Assembly (NCBI GenBank): GCA_964464925.1
Contig: CAYXLI010000035.1
Coordinates: 1 to 57,326 of the forward strand
DNA length: 57,326 bases
Source: CAYXLI01 sp964464925
GTDB lineage: Bacteria > Acidobacteriota > Terriglobia > Bryobacterales > Bryobacteraceae
Direction: 5' to 3'
Shown here one piece after another: positions 42,060-50,718 of the stretch (positions within the stretch are counted from its first letter, which is position 1; each line of letters opens with the position of its first letter). The notes under the pieces were generated by a model. That model was not told the DNA's origin. It searched no databases and was given only the letters and a program-made list of their open reading frames with translations. Position numbers and translations under genes: made by a program.

Positions 42060-42067
42060 CAGAAACT

Positions 42068-43033
42068 ATGAAGGCAATCCGCGTACACCAGAACGGTGGA
42101 CCTGAGCAGTTGCGCTACGAAGATATACCCGACCCGGTCCCCGCCCCGGGCCAAGTGCTCGTCAAGCTGGACGCTATTGGCGTCAATTTCATCGACACCT
42201 ACCAGCGCTCGGGCCTTTATAAGCTGCCTCTGCCCGCGACGCTTGGGCAGGAGGGCGCCGGTACAGTCGAAGCCGCCGGAGCCGGCGTAGAAGGGATCAA
42301 GCCGGGCGATCGCGTAGCCGCGTACGCTCTCGGCTGCTACGCGGAGAAGGTCGCGGTTCCCGCCAGCGCAATCATCAAGCTGCCTGCCGGGATCGATTTC
42401 AAGACCGCCGCTGCATCCATCCTGCAGGGTATGACCGCGCACTACCTGCTCTTCTCTGTGTATAAAGTCGAGCCCGGCACTACATGCCTGATCCATGCCG
42501 CCGCCGGTGGAGTGGGCCTGATCCTCACGCAATGGGCGAAGGCGCTCGGTGCCACCGTGATCGGCACCACCTCAACAGCCGCAAAGGCCGAGAAAGCGAA
42601 GGCCGCAGGCGCGGATCACATGATCCTTTACACGGGGCAGGACTTTGAAGCCGAAACCAGGAAGTTGGCGCCTAAGGGGGTCGACGTGGTCTATGATTCG
42701 GTGGGCGCCTCCACTTTCCTGAAGAGCCTCAACGTGCTGCGTCCGCGAGGCACCATGTGCACCTTCGGCAACGCCAGCGGACCGGCCCCGGCAATCGAGC
42801 CGCTGCTCCTGTCTCAAAAAGGTTCCTTGATGCTCACCCGCCCCAAGCTGGGCGATTTCATCCTCACGCCTCAGGAACTGGCGTGGCGTTCGTCGGATCT
42901 CTTCAGCGCCATCACTTCGGGCAAGTTGAAGATCCATGTGGACCACGAGTACAAACTGAGCGATGTGCAACAGGCGCACAAGGATCTGGAGAGCAGGAAG
43001 ACCAGCGGCAAGCTGCTCCTGCTGCCGTCCTAA
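42068..43033 (+). CDS. NADPH:quinone oxidoreductase (zeta-crystallin type)
   Basis: A 321-residue zinc-independent medium-chain reductase. Marks are the N-terminal G-G-P-E-Q-L-R-Y-E-D, the Q-E-G-A-G-T-V-E segment near 62-69, and the nucleotide motif A-A-A-G-G-V-G-L-I-L. It should reduce quinones or enone electrophiles with NADPH in the cytoplasm, as E. coli Qor does. The next gene begins directly after its TAA (TAAATG), so the M24 peptidase is co-translated. Confidence 0.92.
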   Translation: MKAIRVHQNGGPEQLRYEDIPDPVPAPGQVLVKLDAIGVNFIDTYQRSGLYKLPLPATLGQEGAGTVEAAGAGVEGIKPGDRVAAYALGCYAEKVAVPASAIIKLPAGIDFKTAAASILQGMTAHYLLFSVYKVEPGTTCLIHAAAGGVGLILTQWAKALGATVIGTTSTAAKAEKAKAAGADHMILYTGQDFEAETRKLAPKGVDVVYDSVGASTFLKSLNVLRPRGTMCTFGNASGPAPAIEPLLLSQKGSLMLTRPKLGDFILTPQELAWRSSDLFSAITSGKLKIHVDHEYKLSDVQQAHKDLESRKTSGKLLLLPS

Positions 43034-44098
43034 ATGGTTGCGGAAAGGCGCGCCTCCGCATTCGCGCTGCTTGCCGAAGCGAACGCAGACGCGTTCTTCG
43101 TCTCCTTCCTCCCGAACGTCCGCTATCTGTCCGGCTTCACCGGCAGCAACGGCCTGGTGGTGCTGACGGCCGGCAAGGCGACTCTGTTCACGGACCCTCG
43201 CTACTCCATCCAGGCGCGCGAAGAATCCGATTGCGAGGTAAAGGTCGTCCACGGGCCGCTGCATGGGGCCGCTCTGGAACTCTGGAAGCGCAAGAAATGG
43301 GGGAGGGTCGCGTTTGAAGGGCGGCGAATCGACTACGGCACCTTCCTGGAGCTCGATAAGGACGCCCCCGGGAAGCTGGTTCCCGTCCAGGGGATTGTCG
43401 AGCGGCTGCGCGCCGTCAAGTCAGAGGACGAGATTGAGCGCATCCGCACCTCGGTCCAGACCAACTCGGCCGCGCTGGAGCGCGCCATCAGGAAGATCAC
43501 GCCCCGTATGACCGAATCCGGGCTGGCAGCCGAGCTCGAATACCAGATGCGGCGGCTCGGGGCAGAAAAGCCGGCCTTTGAAACAATCGTCGCCGCCGGC
43601 GCCCGCTCTGCCCTTCCCCACGCGCAGCCCGGTCACAAGCTCCTGAATGAGCGTGGGTTACTATTGATAGATATGGGTGCAATGCAGGCGGGGTACGCCA
43701 GCGACATGACCCGCGTGTTGCACCTGGGTAAGCCGTCGCCGAAGACCCTGCGCTTGTACCAGGCAGTTCTGGAAGCGCAATTAGCCGCCATTGCGGCGGT
43801 GCAGCCGGGAAAAACCGCTGGTGCGGTGGATAAGGCCGCGCGCAAAGTTCTCAAAACACACGGTTTCGAGCGCGAGTTTGTGCACTCTACCGGCCATGGA
43901 CTGGGCCTGGAGATTCACGAACCGCCGCGCCTGGGAAAAAAAGACGGGACCGTGCTCCAGCCCGGAATGGTGATTACCATCGAACCGGGTGCGTATCTGG
44001 AAGGATTCGGTGGTGTCCGCATCGAAGACACGGTCGTCGTCACCGCGGCCGGTTGTGAGGTGCTCACTCCGACAACAAAGGACTTGCGCGTCATTTAA
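43034..44098 (+). CDS. M24 family Xaa-Pro aminopeptidase
   Basis: A 354-residue pita-bread metallopeptidase. An N-terminal creatinase-like domain (about 1-125) is followed by the catalytic domain with all five metal ligands: D213, D224, H288, E317 and E331. The G-H-G-L-G-L-E-I-H-E-P motif is intact. It removes N-terminal residues before proline in cytoplasmic peptides. It directly follows the quinone reductase gene and precedes accB-accC by 7 bp. In many bacteria an efp gene sits between such a peptidase and accB; it is absent here. Confidence 0.93.
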   Translation: MVAERRASAFALLAEANADAFFVSFLPNVRYLSGFTGSNGLVVLTAGKATLFTDPRYSIQAREESDCEVKVVHGPLHGAALELWKRKKWGRVAFEGRRIDYGTFLELDKDAPGKLVPVQGIVERLRAVKSEDEIERIRTSVQTNSAALERAIRKITPRMTESGLAAELEYQMRRLGAEKPAFETIVAAGARSALPHAQPGHKLLNERGLLLIDMGAMQAGYASDMTRVLHLGKPSPKTLRLYQAVLEAQLAAIAAVQPGKTAGAVDKAARKVLKTHGFEREFVHSTGHGLGLEIHEPPRLGKKDGTVLQPGMVITIEPGAYLEGFGGVRIEDTVVVTAAGCEVLTPTTKDLRVI

Positions 44099-44105
44099 CA
44101 ACACA

Positions 44106-44603
44106 ATGACCATTGACGAGATTAAAGAACTAATTCATGTAGTCAATCAAACCGGCATCGCCGAGTTGGAAGTGCAGCGGGGAGACGACCGCGTCCGTAT
44201 TCAGCGGACTCATGCGCCCGTTGCTGGCGAACATGTGTACAGCGTTCCCCTGGCGGCTTCCGTGTCCGCTCCCGCAGCGGCGCACATTCCCGCAGCTCCG
44301 GTTGAGGGCAGGGCCGCGGGCACTCAGGCCGGCGCTCTTCCAACTCCCGAGACCGCGCAGGATACAGAACTGGTGAAGTCTCCGATCGTCGGGACTTTCT
44401 ATGAATCCCCGTCTCCCGGGGCTCCCGCCTTCGTAAAGGTGGGCGATCAGGTCAGCGTGGGCCAGGTGCTCTGCATTATCGAGTCCATGAAGCTCATGAA
44501 TGAAATTGAAGCCGAGATCGGCGGCACCATTGTTAGCAAGCTGGTCGAAAACGGCCGTCCCGTGGAGTACGGGGAAGCGCTGTTTAGCATCCGTCCGAAC
44601 TAA
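44106..44603 (+). CDS. accB: Acetyl-CoA carboxylase biotin carboxyl carrier protein
   Basis: A 165-residue carrier. An N-terminal helical part (M-T-I-D-E-I-K-E-L) is joined by a Pro/Ala-rich linker (about 48-85) to the biotinyl domain (about 88-165). The biotin site is K129 in E-S-M-K-L-M-N-E, and the thumb region is present. It ferries carboxybiotin between AccC and the carboxyltransferase in the first step of fatty acid synthesis. accC follows after 5 bp. Confidence 0.96.
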   Translation: MTIDEIKELIHVVNQTGIAELEVQRGDDRVRIQRTHAPVAGEHVYSVPLAASVSAPAAAHIPAAPVEGRAAGTQAGALPTPETAQDTELVKSPIVGTFYESPSPGAPAFVKVGDQVSVGQVLCIIESMKLMNEIEAEIGGTIVSKLVENGRPVEYGEALFSIRPN

Positions 44604-44608
44604 CGCGC

Positions 44609-45946
44609 ATGTTCCAGAAGATATTGATTGCCAATCGCGGTGAGATCGCGGTCCGTGTTATTTGTGCCTGCAAGGACCTCGGGATCAAGACCGTCGCCGT
44701 CTATTCCGAAGCCGACCGCCACAGCCTACACGTTCGCTTCGCCGACGAAGCCATCTGCATCGGCCCGGCTCGCAGCGCCCGCAGCTACCTGGATATCCCT
44801 TCCGTAATCAGCGCCGCCGAGATCACGAACGTGAACGCGATCCACCCTGGCTATGGCTTCCTGAGCGAGAACGCAGCGTTCGCCGAAGTGTGCGAAACCA
44901 GTGGGATTACCTTCATCGGCCCCAAGCCGAACGTGATCCGCACTATGGGTCTGAAACAGGAAGCGCGTGCAGCTATGAAAGCTGCCGGAGTGCCTATCCT
45001 GCCTGGTTCGGCCGGCATTCTGAAGAGCGCCGAAGAGGCACAGGAAATGGCCGAAGAGGTCGGCTATCCCGTGATCCTGAAGGCCTCGGCAGGCGGCGGC
45101 GGGCGCGGAATGCGTGTGGTTCGCCAGCCTTCCGAAATGGAGTCGAACCTCGCCCAGGCTCAGGCAGAGGCAGGCGCAGCTTTCTCCGTCCCTGATGTCT
45201 ACCTGGAGAAGTTCGTCGATTCCCCGCGTCATATCGAGTTCCAGGTCCTGGCCGACCTGCACGGCAACGTCGAGATCCTCGGTGAGCGCGAATGTTCCAT
45301 CCAACGCCGTCACCAGAAGCTCGTCGAGGAGGCGCCCTCGCCGGGCGTTACGCCCAAGCTCCGTGAGCGCACCATGTCCCAGCTCCGTAAGGCTTTCAAG
45401 GACATCGGCTACACCAATGCGGGCACCGTCGAATTCCTCATGGACGAGAAGGGCAGCCTCTACTTCATTGAGGTGAACGCTCGTATCCAGGTGGAACACC
45501 CAGTCACGGAATTCATCACCGGCATCGATCTGGTGAAGAGCCAGATTCGCATTGCCGCCGGGGAAAAGCTGCCCGACATTATCGGCGGGCCCGTTCAGTT
45601 TCGCGGCCACGCCATCGAGTGCCGCATCAACGCTGAGCACCCGGTCACCTTCACTCCTTCGCCCGGGCGTCTCACCGGCCTGAATCTTCCCGGAGGCGTA
45701 GGCGTCCGCGTCGATACAGCCGCTTACACCGATGGCGTGATCCCGCCCTACTACGATTCGCTCGTGGCAAAGCTGATCACCTACGGCAACGATCGAACCG
45801 AGGCTATCGCGCGTATGCGCCGCGCTCTTGATATGTTCGTCGTCGAAGGCATTCACACTTCGATTCCCTTACACCAAAGAATTATGGCCAGCGAGGACTT
45901 CGCCGCCGGCCGCCTGAGTACACACTTCCTGGAAAAGTTCGTGTAA
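44609..45946 (+). CDS. accC: Biotin carboxylase subunit of acetyl-CoA carboxylase
   Basis: A 445-residue ATP-grasp enzyme with the N-terminal I-A-N-R-G-E-I-A-V-R motif, the glycine-rich A-G-G-G-G-R-G-M loop, the E-C-S-I-Q-R-R-H-Q-K segment and the catalytic R-I-Q-V-E-H-P-V-T-E region. It carboxylates the biotin on AccB using bicarbonate and ATP. The full length and intact motifs indicate a working enzyme. The carboxyltransferase genes accA/accD are not in the window. Confidence 0.97.
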   Translation: MFQKILIANRGEIAVRVICACKDLGIKTVAVYSEADRHSLHVRFADEAICIGPARSARSYLDIPSVISAAEITNVNAIHPGYGFLSENAAFAEVCETSGITFIGPKPNVIRTMGLKQEARAAMKAAGVPILPGSAGILKSAEEAQEMAEEVGYPVILKASAGGGGRGMRVVRQPSEMESNLAQAQAEAGAAFSVPDVYLEKFVDSPRHIEFQVLADLHGNVEILGERECSIQRRHQKLVEEAPSPGVTPKLRERTMSQLRKAFKDIGYTNAGTVEFLMDEKGSLYFIEVNARIQVEHPVTEFITGIDLVKSQIRIAAGEKLPDIIGGPVQFRGHAIECRINAEHPVTFTPSPGRLTGLNLPGGVGVRVDTAAYTDGVIPPYYDSLVAKLITYGNDRTEAIARMRRALDMFVVEGIHTSIPLHQRIMASEDFAAGRLSTHFLEKFV

Positions 45947-45950
45947 CCGT

Positions 45951-47261
45951 ATGCCGCTGCTCGCTTTCGCAGCCACACTCATCGGCGCTGCAGTCGCCTA
46001 CAACTTCGGAGCCTATCAGGCGAAAGCGATTGTTGTGCTCGGTGCCTCTCTGGCGTTTTGCGTAGCGGGGAACCTGGCGCTGCGACGATTCTCCAACCGC
46101 TGGGCTCTTCCCGCAGTCTGTCTCTGCCTTGCCATCAGCTTTTGGAAAGTGCGGCTCACTCCCATCATGAAGGTGTTTCATGAGCCGCCTTCGGGGTACG
46201 CTTTCTTCCTGGTATGCCTCGCATTGTCCGCGGTATTGATTGTGTTCGGGATAGCGGGTGCGAAGAATTGGTGGTTCGCTGCGATCGTTGCCATTCACTT
46301 CGCCATGGGCGTATGGGTGCTCCGTGCGCAGCCGAAACCGCCAATCGATGTCTTCAACGCACAGATGGAGAGCGCCGATGCGCTCGCGCGTGGAGAGAAC
46401 CCGTACGCAATCCAGATTTCAGTCGGCTCCTTTTGGGACCCGAAATGGTACGGCTCCGGCATGGTCGAAAACGGACACGCGAAGTTCGGCTACCCGTATC
46501 CTCCCCTGACACTGTTGATGGCCATGCCCGGCTACGCGCTTTTCAGTGACACGCGGTATGCGCAGTTGTTGGCATTATCGGGCACGGCTCTCTTGCTTGG
46601 CTTCGGCCTTCCAGGCCTGATCCCGAAGCTCGCCGCCTGTCTCTACCTGTTCTCGCCGCGAGAATTCTACGTTCTCGAGATGTCCTGGACCGAACCGTTC
46701 ATCGTCCTGTTCATGGCCGCCACTCTGGTCACTGCCGTGCGCCGCCCGGCGCTCCTTTGGATCCCGCTCGGATTGCTCCTTGCCTCCAAGCAATACGTTG
46801 TCCTTTTGATTCCGCTCGTATGGCTGCTTATGCCGAGGTGGCGGGACTACCTCAGCCTCATCGCGAAATCGGCCGCACTGGCTCTTGCCGTTAGTCTTCC
46901 CTTCGCGCTTTGGAATCTCCCGGCGTTTTGGGACACGGTAGTGGCCCTGCAATTCCATCAGCCGTTCCGTATGGATGCCCTCAGCTTCTCCGTAACGGCC
47001 GTACACCGCTTAGGCACGACGCCTCCCCAATGGCTGCCGTTCCTGATGATGGGTCTGGCCACCGCAGCCGCCCTTCGCTGGAATCCGCGCACCCCGGCCG
47101 GCTTTGCGGCTGCAGCCGCTCTCGCCCTCTTTTTATTTGTCTCTTTCAACAAACAGGCGTTCGCAAACTATTATTCGCTGATCATCGGTACGCTGTGTGG
47201 GGCGGTCGCCATCGGATGCGGTGCCGCATCTGAGTCGTCTGGCTATAAAATGTCATCCTAA
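45951..47261 (+). CDS. GT87/DUF2029-like multi-pass membrane protein
   Basis: A 436-residue integral membrane protein with roughly ten to twelve hydrophobic helices. The first large outer loop carries I-D-V-F-N-A-Q-M-E-S-A-D-A-L-A-R-G-E-N-P-Y and a later Y-P-Y-P-P-L-T-L-L. These are hallmark sequences of GT87 (DUF2029) polyprenyl-phosphomannose-dependent mannosyltransferases, where an Asp in the loop is catalytic. It probably adds a sugar to a cell-envelope lipid or glycan on the outer membrane-facing side. It starts 4 bp after accC. Confidence 0.82.
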   Translation: MPLLAFAATLIGAAVAYNFGAYQAKAIVVLGASLAFCVAGNLALRRFSNRWALPAVCLCLAISFWKVRLTPIMKVFHEPPSGYAFFLVCLALSAVLIVFGIAGAKNWWFAAIVAIHFAMGVWVLRAQPKPPIDVFNAQMESADALARGENPYAIQISVGSFWDPKWYGSGMVENGHAKFGYPYPPLTLLMAMPGYALFSDTRYAQLLALSGTALLLGFGLPGLIPKLAACLYLFSPREFYVLEMSWTEPFIVLFMAATLVTAVRRPALLWIPLGLLLASKQYVVLLIPLVWLLMPRWRDYLSLIAKSAALALAVSLPFALWNLPAFWDTVVALQFHQPFRMDALSFSVTAVHRLGTTPPQWLPFLMMGLATAAALRWNPRTPAGFAAAAALALFLFVSFNKQAFANYYSLIIGTLCGAVAIGCGAASESSGYKMSS

Positions 47262-47266
47262 CTGTC

Positions 47267-48154
47267 ATGAAGCCGTTCGCAGCCATTCTCCTGCTGCTTG
47301 CCACCGCAAAACCCGGCCCGTATGTGAGCGAGATCGAGAAGTGGCGGGCACAGCGCGAGGAGCGCCTGAAGGCAGAAGATGGATGGCTCAGCCTCGCCGG
47401 ACTCTTTTGGTTGAAGCCGGGAGAGAATCGCGTCGGCTCGGCCCCGGGTGCCGAAGTATCCCTGCCGGCCGCCAAGGCTCCGGCTAAGGCGGCAACAATT
47501 ACGTGGGTGAAGGGCAAGCTACACCTGAAGGTAGAGAACGGAGTGGCCCTTTTCGTAAATGGCAAGCCGGCGAAGGAAATCGATCTCAAGTCCGACGCCG
47601 GTGGAGCGCAACCCGACGTAATGAGCTTAGGCGATCTGAAGTTCTTCGTGATTCACCGCGGCACAAAAGAGGGAATCCGTCTAAAGGACAAGAAGAGTGA
47701 ATACCGTACGGGTTTCCAGGGACTGAAATGGTATCCGGTCGATCCGAAATGGCGGCTGACCGCGAAGTGGGTTGCCTATCCGTCTCCGAAGAAGATCTTA
47801 TTTGACACGATGGTCGGGGAAAAAGAAGAGGATCTGGCACCCGGCTATGCAGCCTTCCATGTCAATGGTGCCGAATACAAGCTTGAGCCAACGGTCGAGG
47901 ACGGAGAGCTATTCTTCGTGTTTCGCGATAAGACCGCAGGCAAGACCACTTATCCCGCCGCCCGCTTCCTCAAAACCACCATGCCGAAAGACGGAACCCT
48001 AGTGCTCGACTTCAACAAAGCCTACAATCCTCCGTGCGTGTTCACTCCGTATGCGACCTGTCCCTTGCCGCCGCCCCAACACCGGCTGCCGTTTCCGATC
48101 GATGCGGGCGAGTTGATGTACAAATCGAAGGCCTACGACGCAGGCGGACATTAG
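47267..48154 (+). CDS. DUF1684 domain protein (exported)
   Basis: A 295-residue protein with a short signal peptide (about 1-14). The DUF1684 marks are present: W-L-S-L-A-G-L-F-W-L near 40-50, I-R-L-K-D-K-K-S and the C-terminal D-F-N-K-A-Y-N-P-P-C-x-F-T-P-Y-A-T-C-P-L-P-P-P-Q block. The function is unknown; the invariant Cys pair and Asn-Pro-Pro region look like a binding site. It follows the GT87-like gene by 5 bp. The stop overlaps the stop of the opposing gene by 4 bp. Confidence 0.9.
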   Translation: MKPFAAILLLLATAKPGPYVSEIEKWRAQREERLKAEDGWLSLAGLFWLKPGENRVGSAPGAEVSLPAAKAPAKAATITWVKGKLHLKVENGVALFVNGKPAKEIDLKSDAGGAQPDVMSLGDLKFFVIHRGTKEGIRLKDKKSEYRTGFQGLKWYPVDPKWRLTAKWVAYPSPKKILFDTMVGEKEEDLAPGYAAFHVNGAEYKLEPTVEDGELFFVFRDKTAGKTTYPAARFLKTTMPKDGTLVLDFNKAYNPPCVFTPYATCPLPPPQHRLPFPIDAGELMYKSKAYDAGGH

Positions 48155-48855
48155 CCGCCGTGCGTCGCAGCCTCCCCCGAGTTGTTTTCTTCGGGCGCCG
48201 GCTCAACGTCCCGGCGAATCGCCGAGTCCACAGCCGGCATGCCTAACATCCCACCCGCCGCTGCCGTCACCTGCACGGCGTAAACCTGCGTCTTGCCCTG
48301 CAGAACACGGCGCAGCAGTTCTTCGCATTTTTCCTGCGGAAGAGCAACCACAGTCATCCCCAACTTGCCGGCCATTGATTCGGCGTCATCCGCCCCATCA
48401 TCAGCCACCAGCAGTATCGGGGATTCTTCAGCCTGCGGTTTCTCCTCGCTTATTGGAGCCGCCGCCTCCGGAGTTTGGGCCGACCGGAGCCGGAAATACG
48501 GAACGTAGCTACCGGATTGGAACCCGATGATTACCGAATCCGCAGCGCCCTCCGTCTGATAGTACCGTTCCACCAGCATCCGGAGCCGCCGCGCCACAAC
48601 TCGTACAATCGAGTCCATCCTGGGATCGAAAGACTCTGGCTTCTCAAATACCTCCAGGCCAATCGAGTATTCTTTAAGGTTTTCGGTCTGCTGCAGAAGC
48701 GTTTGCTCCACGCTGAAGCGTAGGAAGCGCCGTAACCGGCGGGACCGACCAAAGACAGCCGACTGCAAGATCTTGCGCAGTTGTGCGCTGACCATCTCTT
48801 CAGTGCAGCCATCCTCAAAGGGAGAGGAGCGTGCCATTTGTGTCGTAGTGGTCAT
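48151..48855 (-). CDS. Winged-helix-like N-terminal domain protein of acidobacterial signalling families
   Basis: A 234-residue protein. Residues about 20-125 match the N-terminal domain seen before TPR or FlgO modules in large acidobacterial signalling proteins: S-R-R-L-R-R-F-L-R-F-S-V-E-Q-T-L, then L-K-E-Y-S-I-G-L-E-V-F, F-D-P-R-M-D-S-I-V-R-V and an aromatic Y-Y repeat. It is thought to bind DNA by analogy with CadC/OmpR-type domains. Here the usual membrane and TPR parts are missing. The C-terminal half is an acidic linker followed by I-L-L-V-A-D-D-G-A-D-D and an E-E-L-L-R-R helix, resembling a small alpha/beta fold. Confidence 0.78.
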   Translation of the reverse strand: MTTTTQMARSSPFEDGCTEEMVSAQLRKILQSAVFGRSRRLRRFLRFSVEQTLLQQTENLKEYSIGLEVFEKPESFDPRMDSIVRVVARRLRMLVERYYQTEGAADSVIIGFQSGSYVPYFRLRSAQTPEAAAPISEEKPQAEESPILLVADDGADDAESMAGKLGMTVVALPQEKCEELLRRVLQGKTQVYAVQVTAAAGGMLGMPAVDSAIRRDVEPAPEENNSGEAATHGG

Positions 48856-49059
48856 AAGTTAACGGTTGTTAGAGGTTTCGGTTGCGCAAAACGCTTCACA
48901 CTTTTTTCCATCCCTCCGGCGAATGGATCCTATCTTACAATTCAAAAGATCCACATGAAATCAGCAACATCCGGTCGATAAGAACGTAAGGCGAGCCGCC
49001 GTACGCGTTTTCGCCCCTAAATTCTGTCACTCGAAGGTGACGGGCACGGAGCTGATGAT

Positions 49060-49926
49060 TTGTTTGTAATTTTGGGCATGCTCGTGGTCATCGCGGCCAT
49101 TCTCGGCGGTTACTTCTTGGAAGGAGGCAACTTTAAGGTCCTGCTCCAACCGGCTGAACTGGTCATTATCGGGGGTGCGGCCCTGGGTACATTGCTGATC
49201 GCAAACCCCCTTCCCATCCTGATCGCAATGGGCAAGGGTGTCGTCGCCGCTTTCCTTCCCACCCGGTATAGTAAGGCCTTCTATCTTGAGAACCTAAAAC
49301 TTCTAAACGACCTGTTCGGGCACGCACGCAAGAATGGCCTGGCTAAGCTGGAGGCTGACGTCGAGGAACCGGACAAGAGCCAGCTTTTCGCGAAATATCC
49401 GAAATTTCTCAAGGACCACCACGCCAGGGACTTTCTCTGCGATACGCTTCGCATGGCAATCAGCGGTGGTGTAAACCCGTTCGATCTCGACCAGATGATG
49501 GAATTGGACATTGAGGTCCATCATCATGAGTCCTCCATCCCAGCCGCTGCCCTGACCTCCGTTGCGGATTCGCTCCCCGGGCTTGGGATCGTAGCCGCCG
49601 TTCTTGGCGTGGTCATCACGATGGGCGCTCTCGGCGGCCCTCCGGAGCAGATCGGCCACAAAGTCGCAGCCGCGCTGGTGGGCACATTTCTCGGTATTCT
49701 CCTCTGTTACGGATTCATCGGACCACTTGCGTCGAACATGGCCAAGACGAATGAGGCCGGGTCGCAGTACTACTATTTCCTGCGCGTCGGAGCGATCGCG
49801 TTTGTGAAGGGCTCACCGCCGATTCTGGCCACTGAATACGCGCGGCGAACGATCCCGGCGGCGATTCGCCCGTCTTTCAAAGAGATGGAGGCAGCCTGCA
49901 AAGGCGGCGGAACGCCCGCAGCTTAG
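49060..49926 (+). CDS. motA: Flagellar stator protein MotA
   Basis: A 288-residue stator subunit with four membrane helices (about 1-20, 30-50, 170-192, 200-222). The P-G-L-G-I-V-A-A-V-L-G segment contains the functional prolines at the cytoplasmic side of helix 3. The cytoplasmic loop (60-165) includes the charged D-Q-M-M-E-L-D-I-E region that meets the rotor. The start is TTG 49060 with GGAG 8 nt upstream; homologues begin at the same point. Together with MotB it forms the ion channel that drives flagellar rotation. Confidence 0.94.
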   Translation: MFVILGMLVVIAAILGGYFLEGGNFKVLLQPAELVIIGGAALGTLLIANPLPILIAMGKGVVAAFLPTRYSKAFYLENLKLLNDLFGHARKNGLAKLEADVEEPDKSQLFAKYPKFLKDHHARDFLCDTLRMAISGGVNPFDLDQMMELDIEVHHHESSIPAAALTSVADSLPGLGIVAAVLGVVITMGALGGPPEQIGHKVAAALVGTFLGILLCYGFIGPLASNMAKTNEAGSQYYYFLRVGAIAFVKGSPPILATEYARRTIPAAIRPSFKEMEAACKGGGTPAA

Positions 49927-49929
49927 ACT

Positions 49930-50718
49930 ATGGAACTCGGACCGCAGCCCGTCGTCATCATTAAGAAGAAGAGGAGAGGCCACTCGGCCGCTCATGGCGG
50001 AGCCTGGAAGGTCGCCTACGCCGACTTCGTTACGGCAATGATGGCGCTCTTCATTGTCCTCTGGCTTCTCACCAGCAGTGAACAAACCAGGAAGGCAATC
50101 GGCGGATACTTCCAGGATCCCGAGGGCAAGGGCAAGCAGATTGGCAGCGGGCTCGCCGGCGTGGGAGAAGCACTCCAGGTCTCACGCACGGACATGAAAC
50201 AGTTGAAGGACAAACTGGAGAACGCCGTCCGCAGTGCTCCCGCCCTCCAGGCCATCAAAGATCAGGTCAAACTGAGCATGACCGGTGAGGGCCTGCGCAT
50301 TGAAATGCTCGAAGCGGACAAAAGCATCTTCTTCGAGAGTGGAAGCCCGAAACCGAGCGAAGGGTGCGTCTCGTTCCTGTCCCTTCTGGCAAGCGAGTTA
50401 GGTAAGCTGCCTAATCCAGTGGTCATCGAGGGCCACACCGACGCAAAGCCTTTCGGCCGGGACGATACGTACAGCAATTGGGAGCTTTCAGCCGATCGCG
50501 CCAACTCCGCACGTCACGTGATGCAGTCGCAGGGCCTCCGCCTCGATCAGGTTGCGCAGGTGCGCGGCTTCGCCGACCAGCAGCCGTTCAGGAAGGATGA
50601 TCCTACGCATCCATCGAATCGCCGCATCACGGTCATCGTGCAGTCCCAATCGCCAAAGACGGAAGCACCAGCGCAGGAAGCCCTCCTGCAGAAATCCGCC
50701 GAACCGGCGCATCACTGA
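49930..50718 (+). CDS. motB: Flagellar stator protein MotB
   Basis: A 262-residue protein. A basic N-terminus precedes a single membrane helix (about 29-50) with the proton-binding aspartate D32 in Y-A-D-F, the same number as in E. coli MotB. An OmpA-like peptidoglycan-binding domain (about 120-240, with V-I-E-G-H-T-D and N-x-x-L-S-x-x-R) follows. It anchors MotA to the cell wall. The gene starts 3 bp after motA, and its TGA abuts that of the convergent uup gene. Confidence 0.94.
   Translation: MELGPQPVVIIKKKRRGHSAAHGGAWKVAYADFVTAMMALFIVLWLLTSSEQTRKAIGGYFQDPEGKGKQIGSGLAGVGEALQVSRTDMKQLKDKLENAVRSAPALQAIKDQVKLSMTGEGLRIEMLEADKSIFFESGSPKPSEGCVSFLSLLASELGKLPNPVVIEGHTDAKPFGRDDTYSNWELSADRANSARHVMQSQGLRLDQVAQVRGFADQQPFRKDDPTHPSNRRITVIVQSQSPKTEAPAQEALLQKSAEPAHH

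Noticed and set aside
44726..45856. 376-codon ORF antisense to accC
   Set aside because: accC is certain, and the opposite frame is a compositional shadow.
49060..50718. Reading motA/motB as a ZorA/ZorB-type defence pair
   Set aside because: Lengths, the MotA loop and MotB features are those of flagellar stators, and no Zorya effector gene follows.
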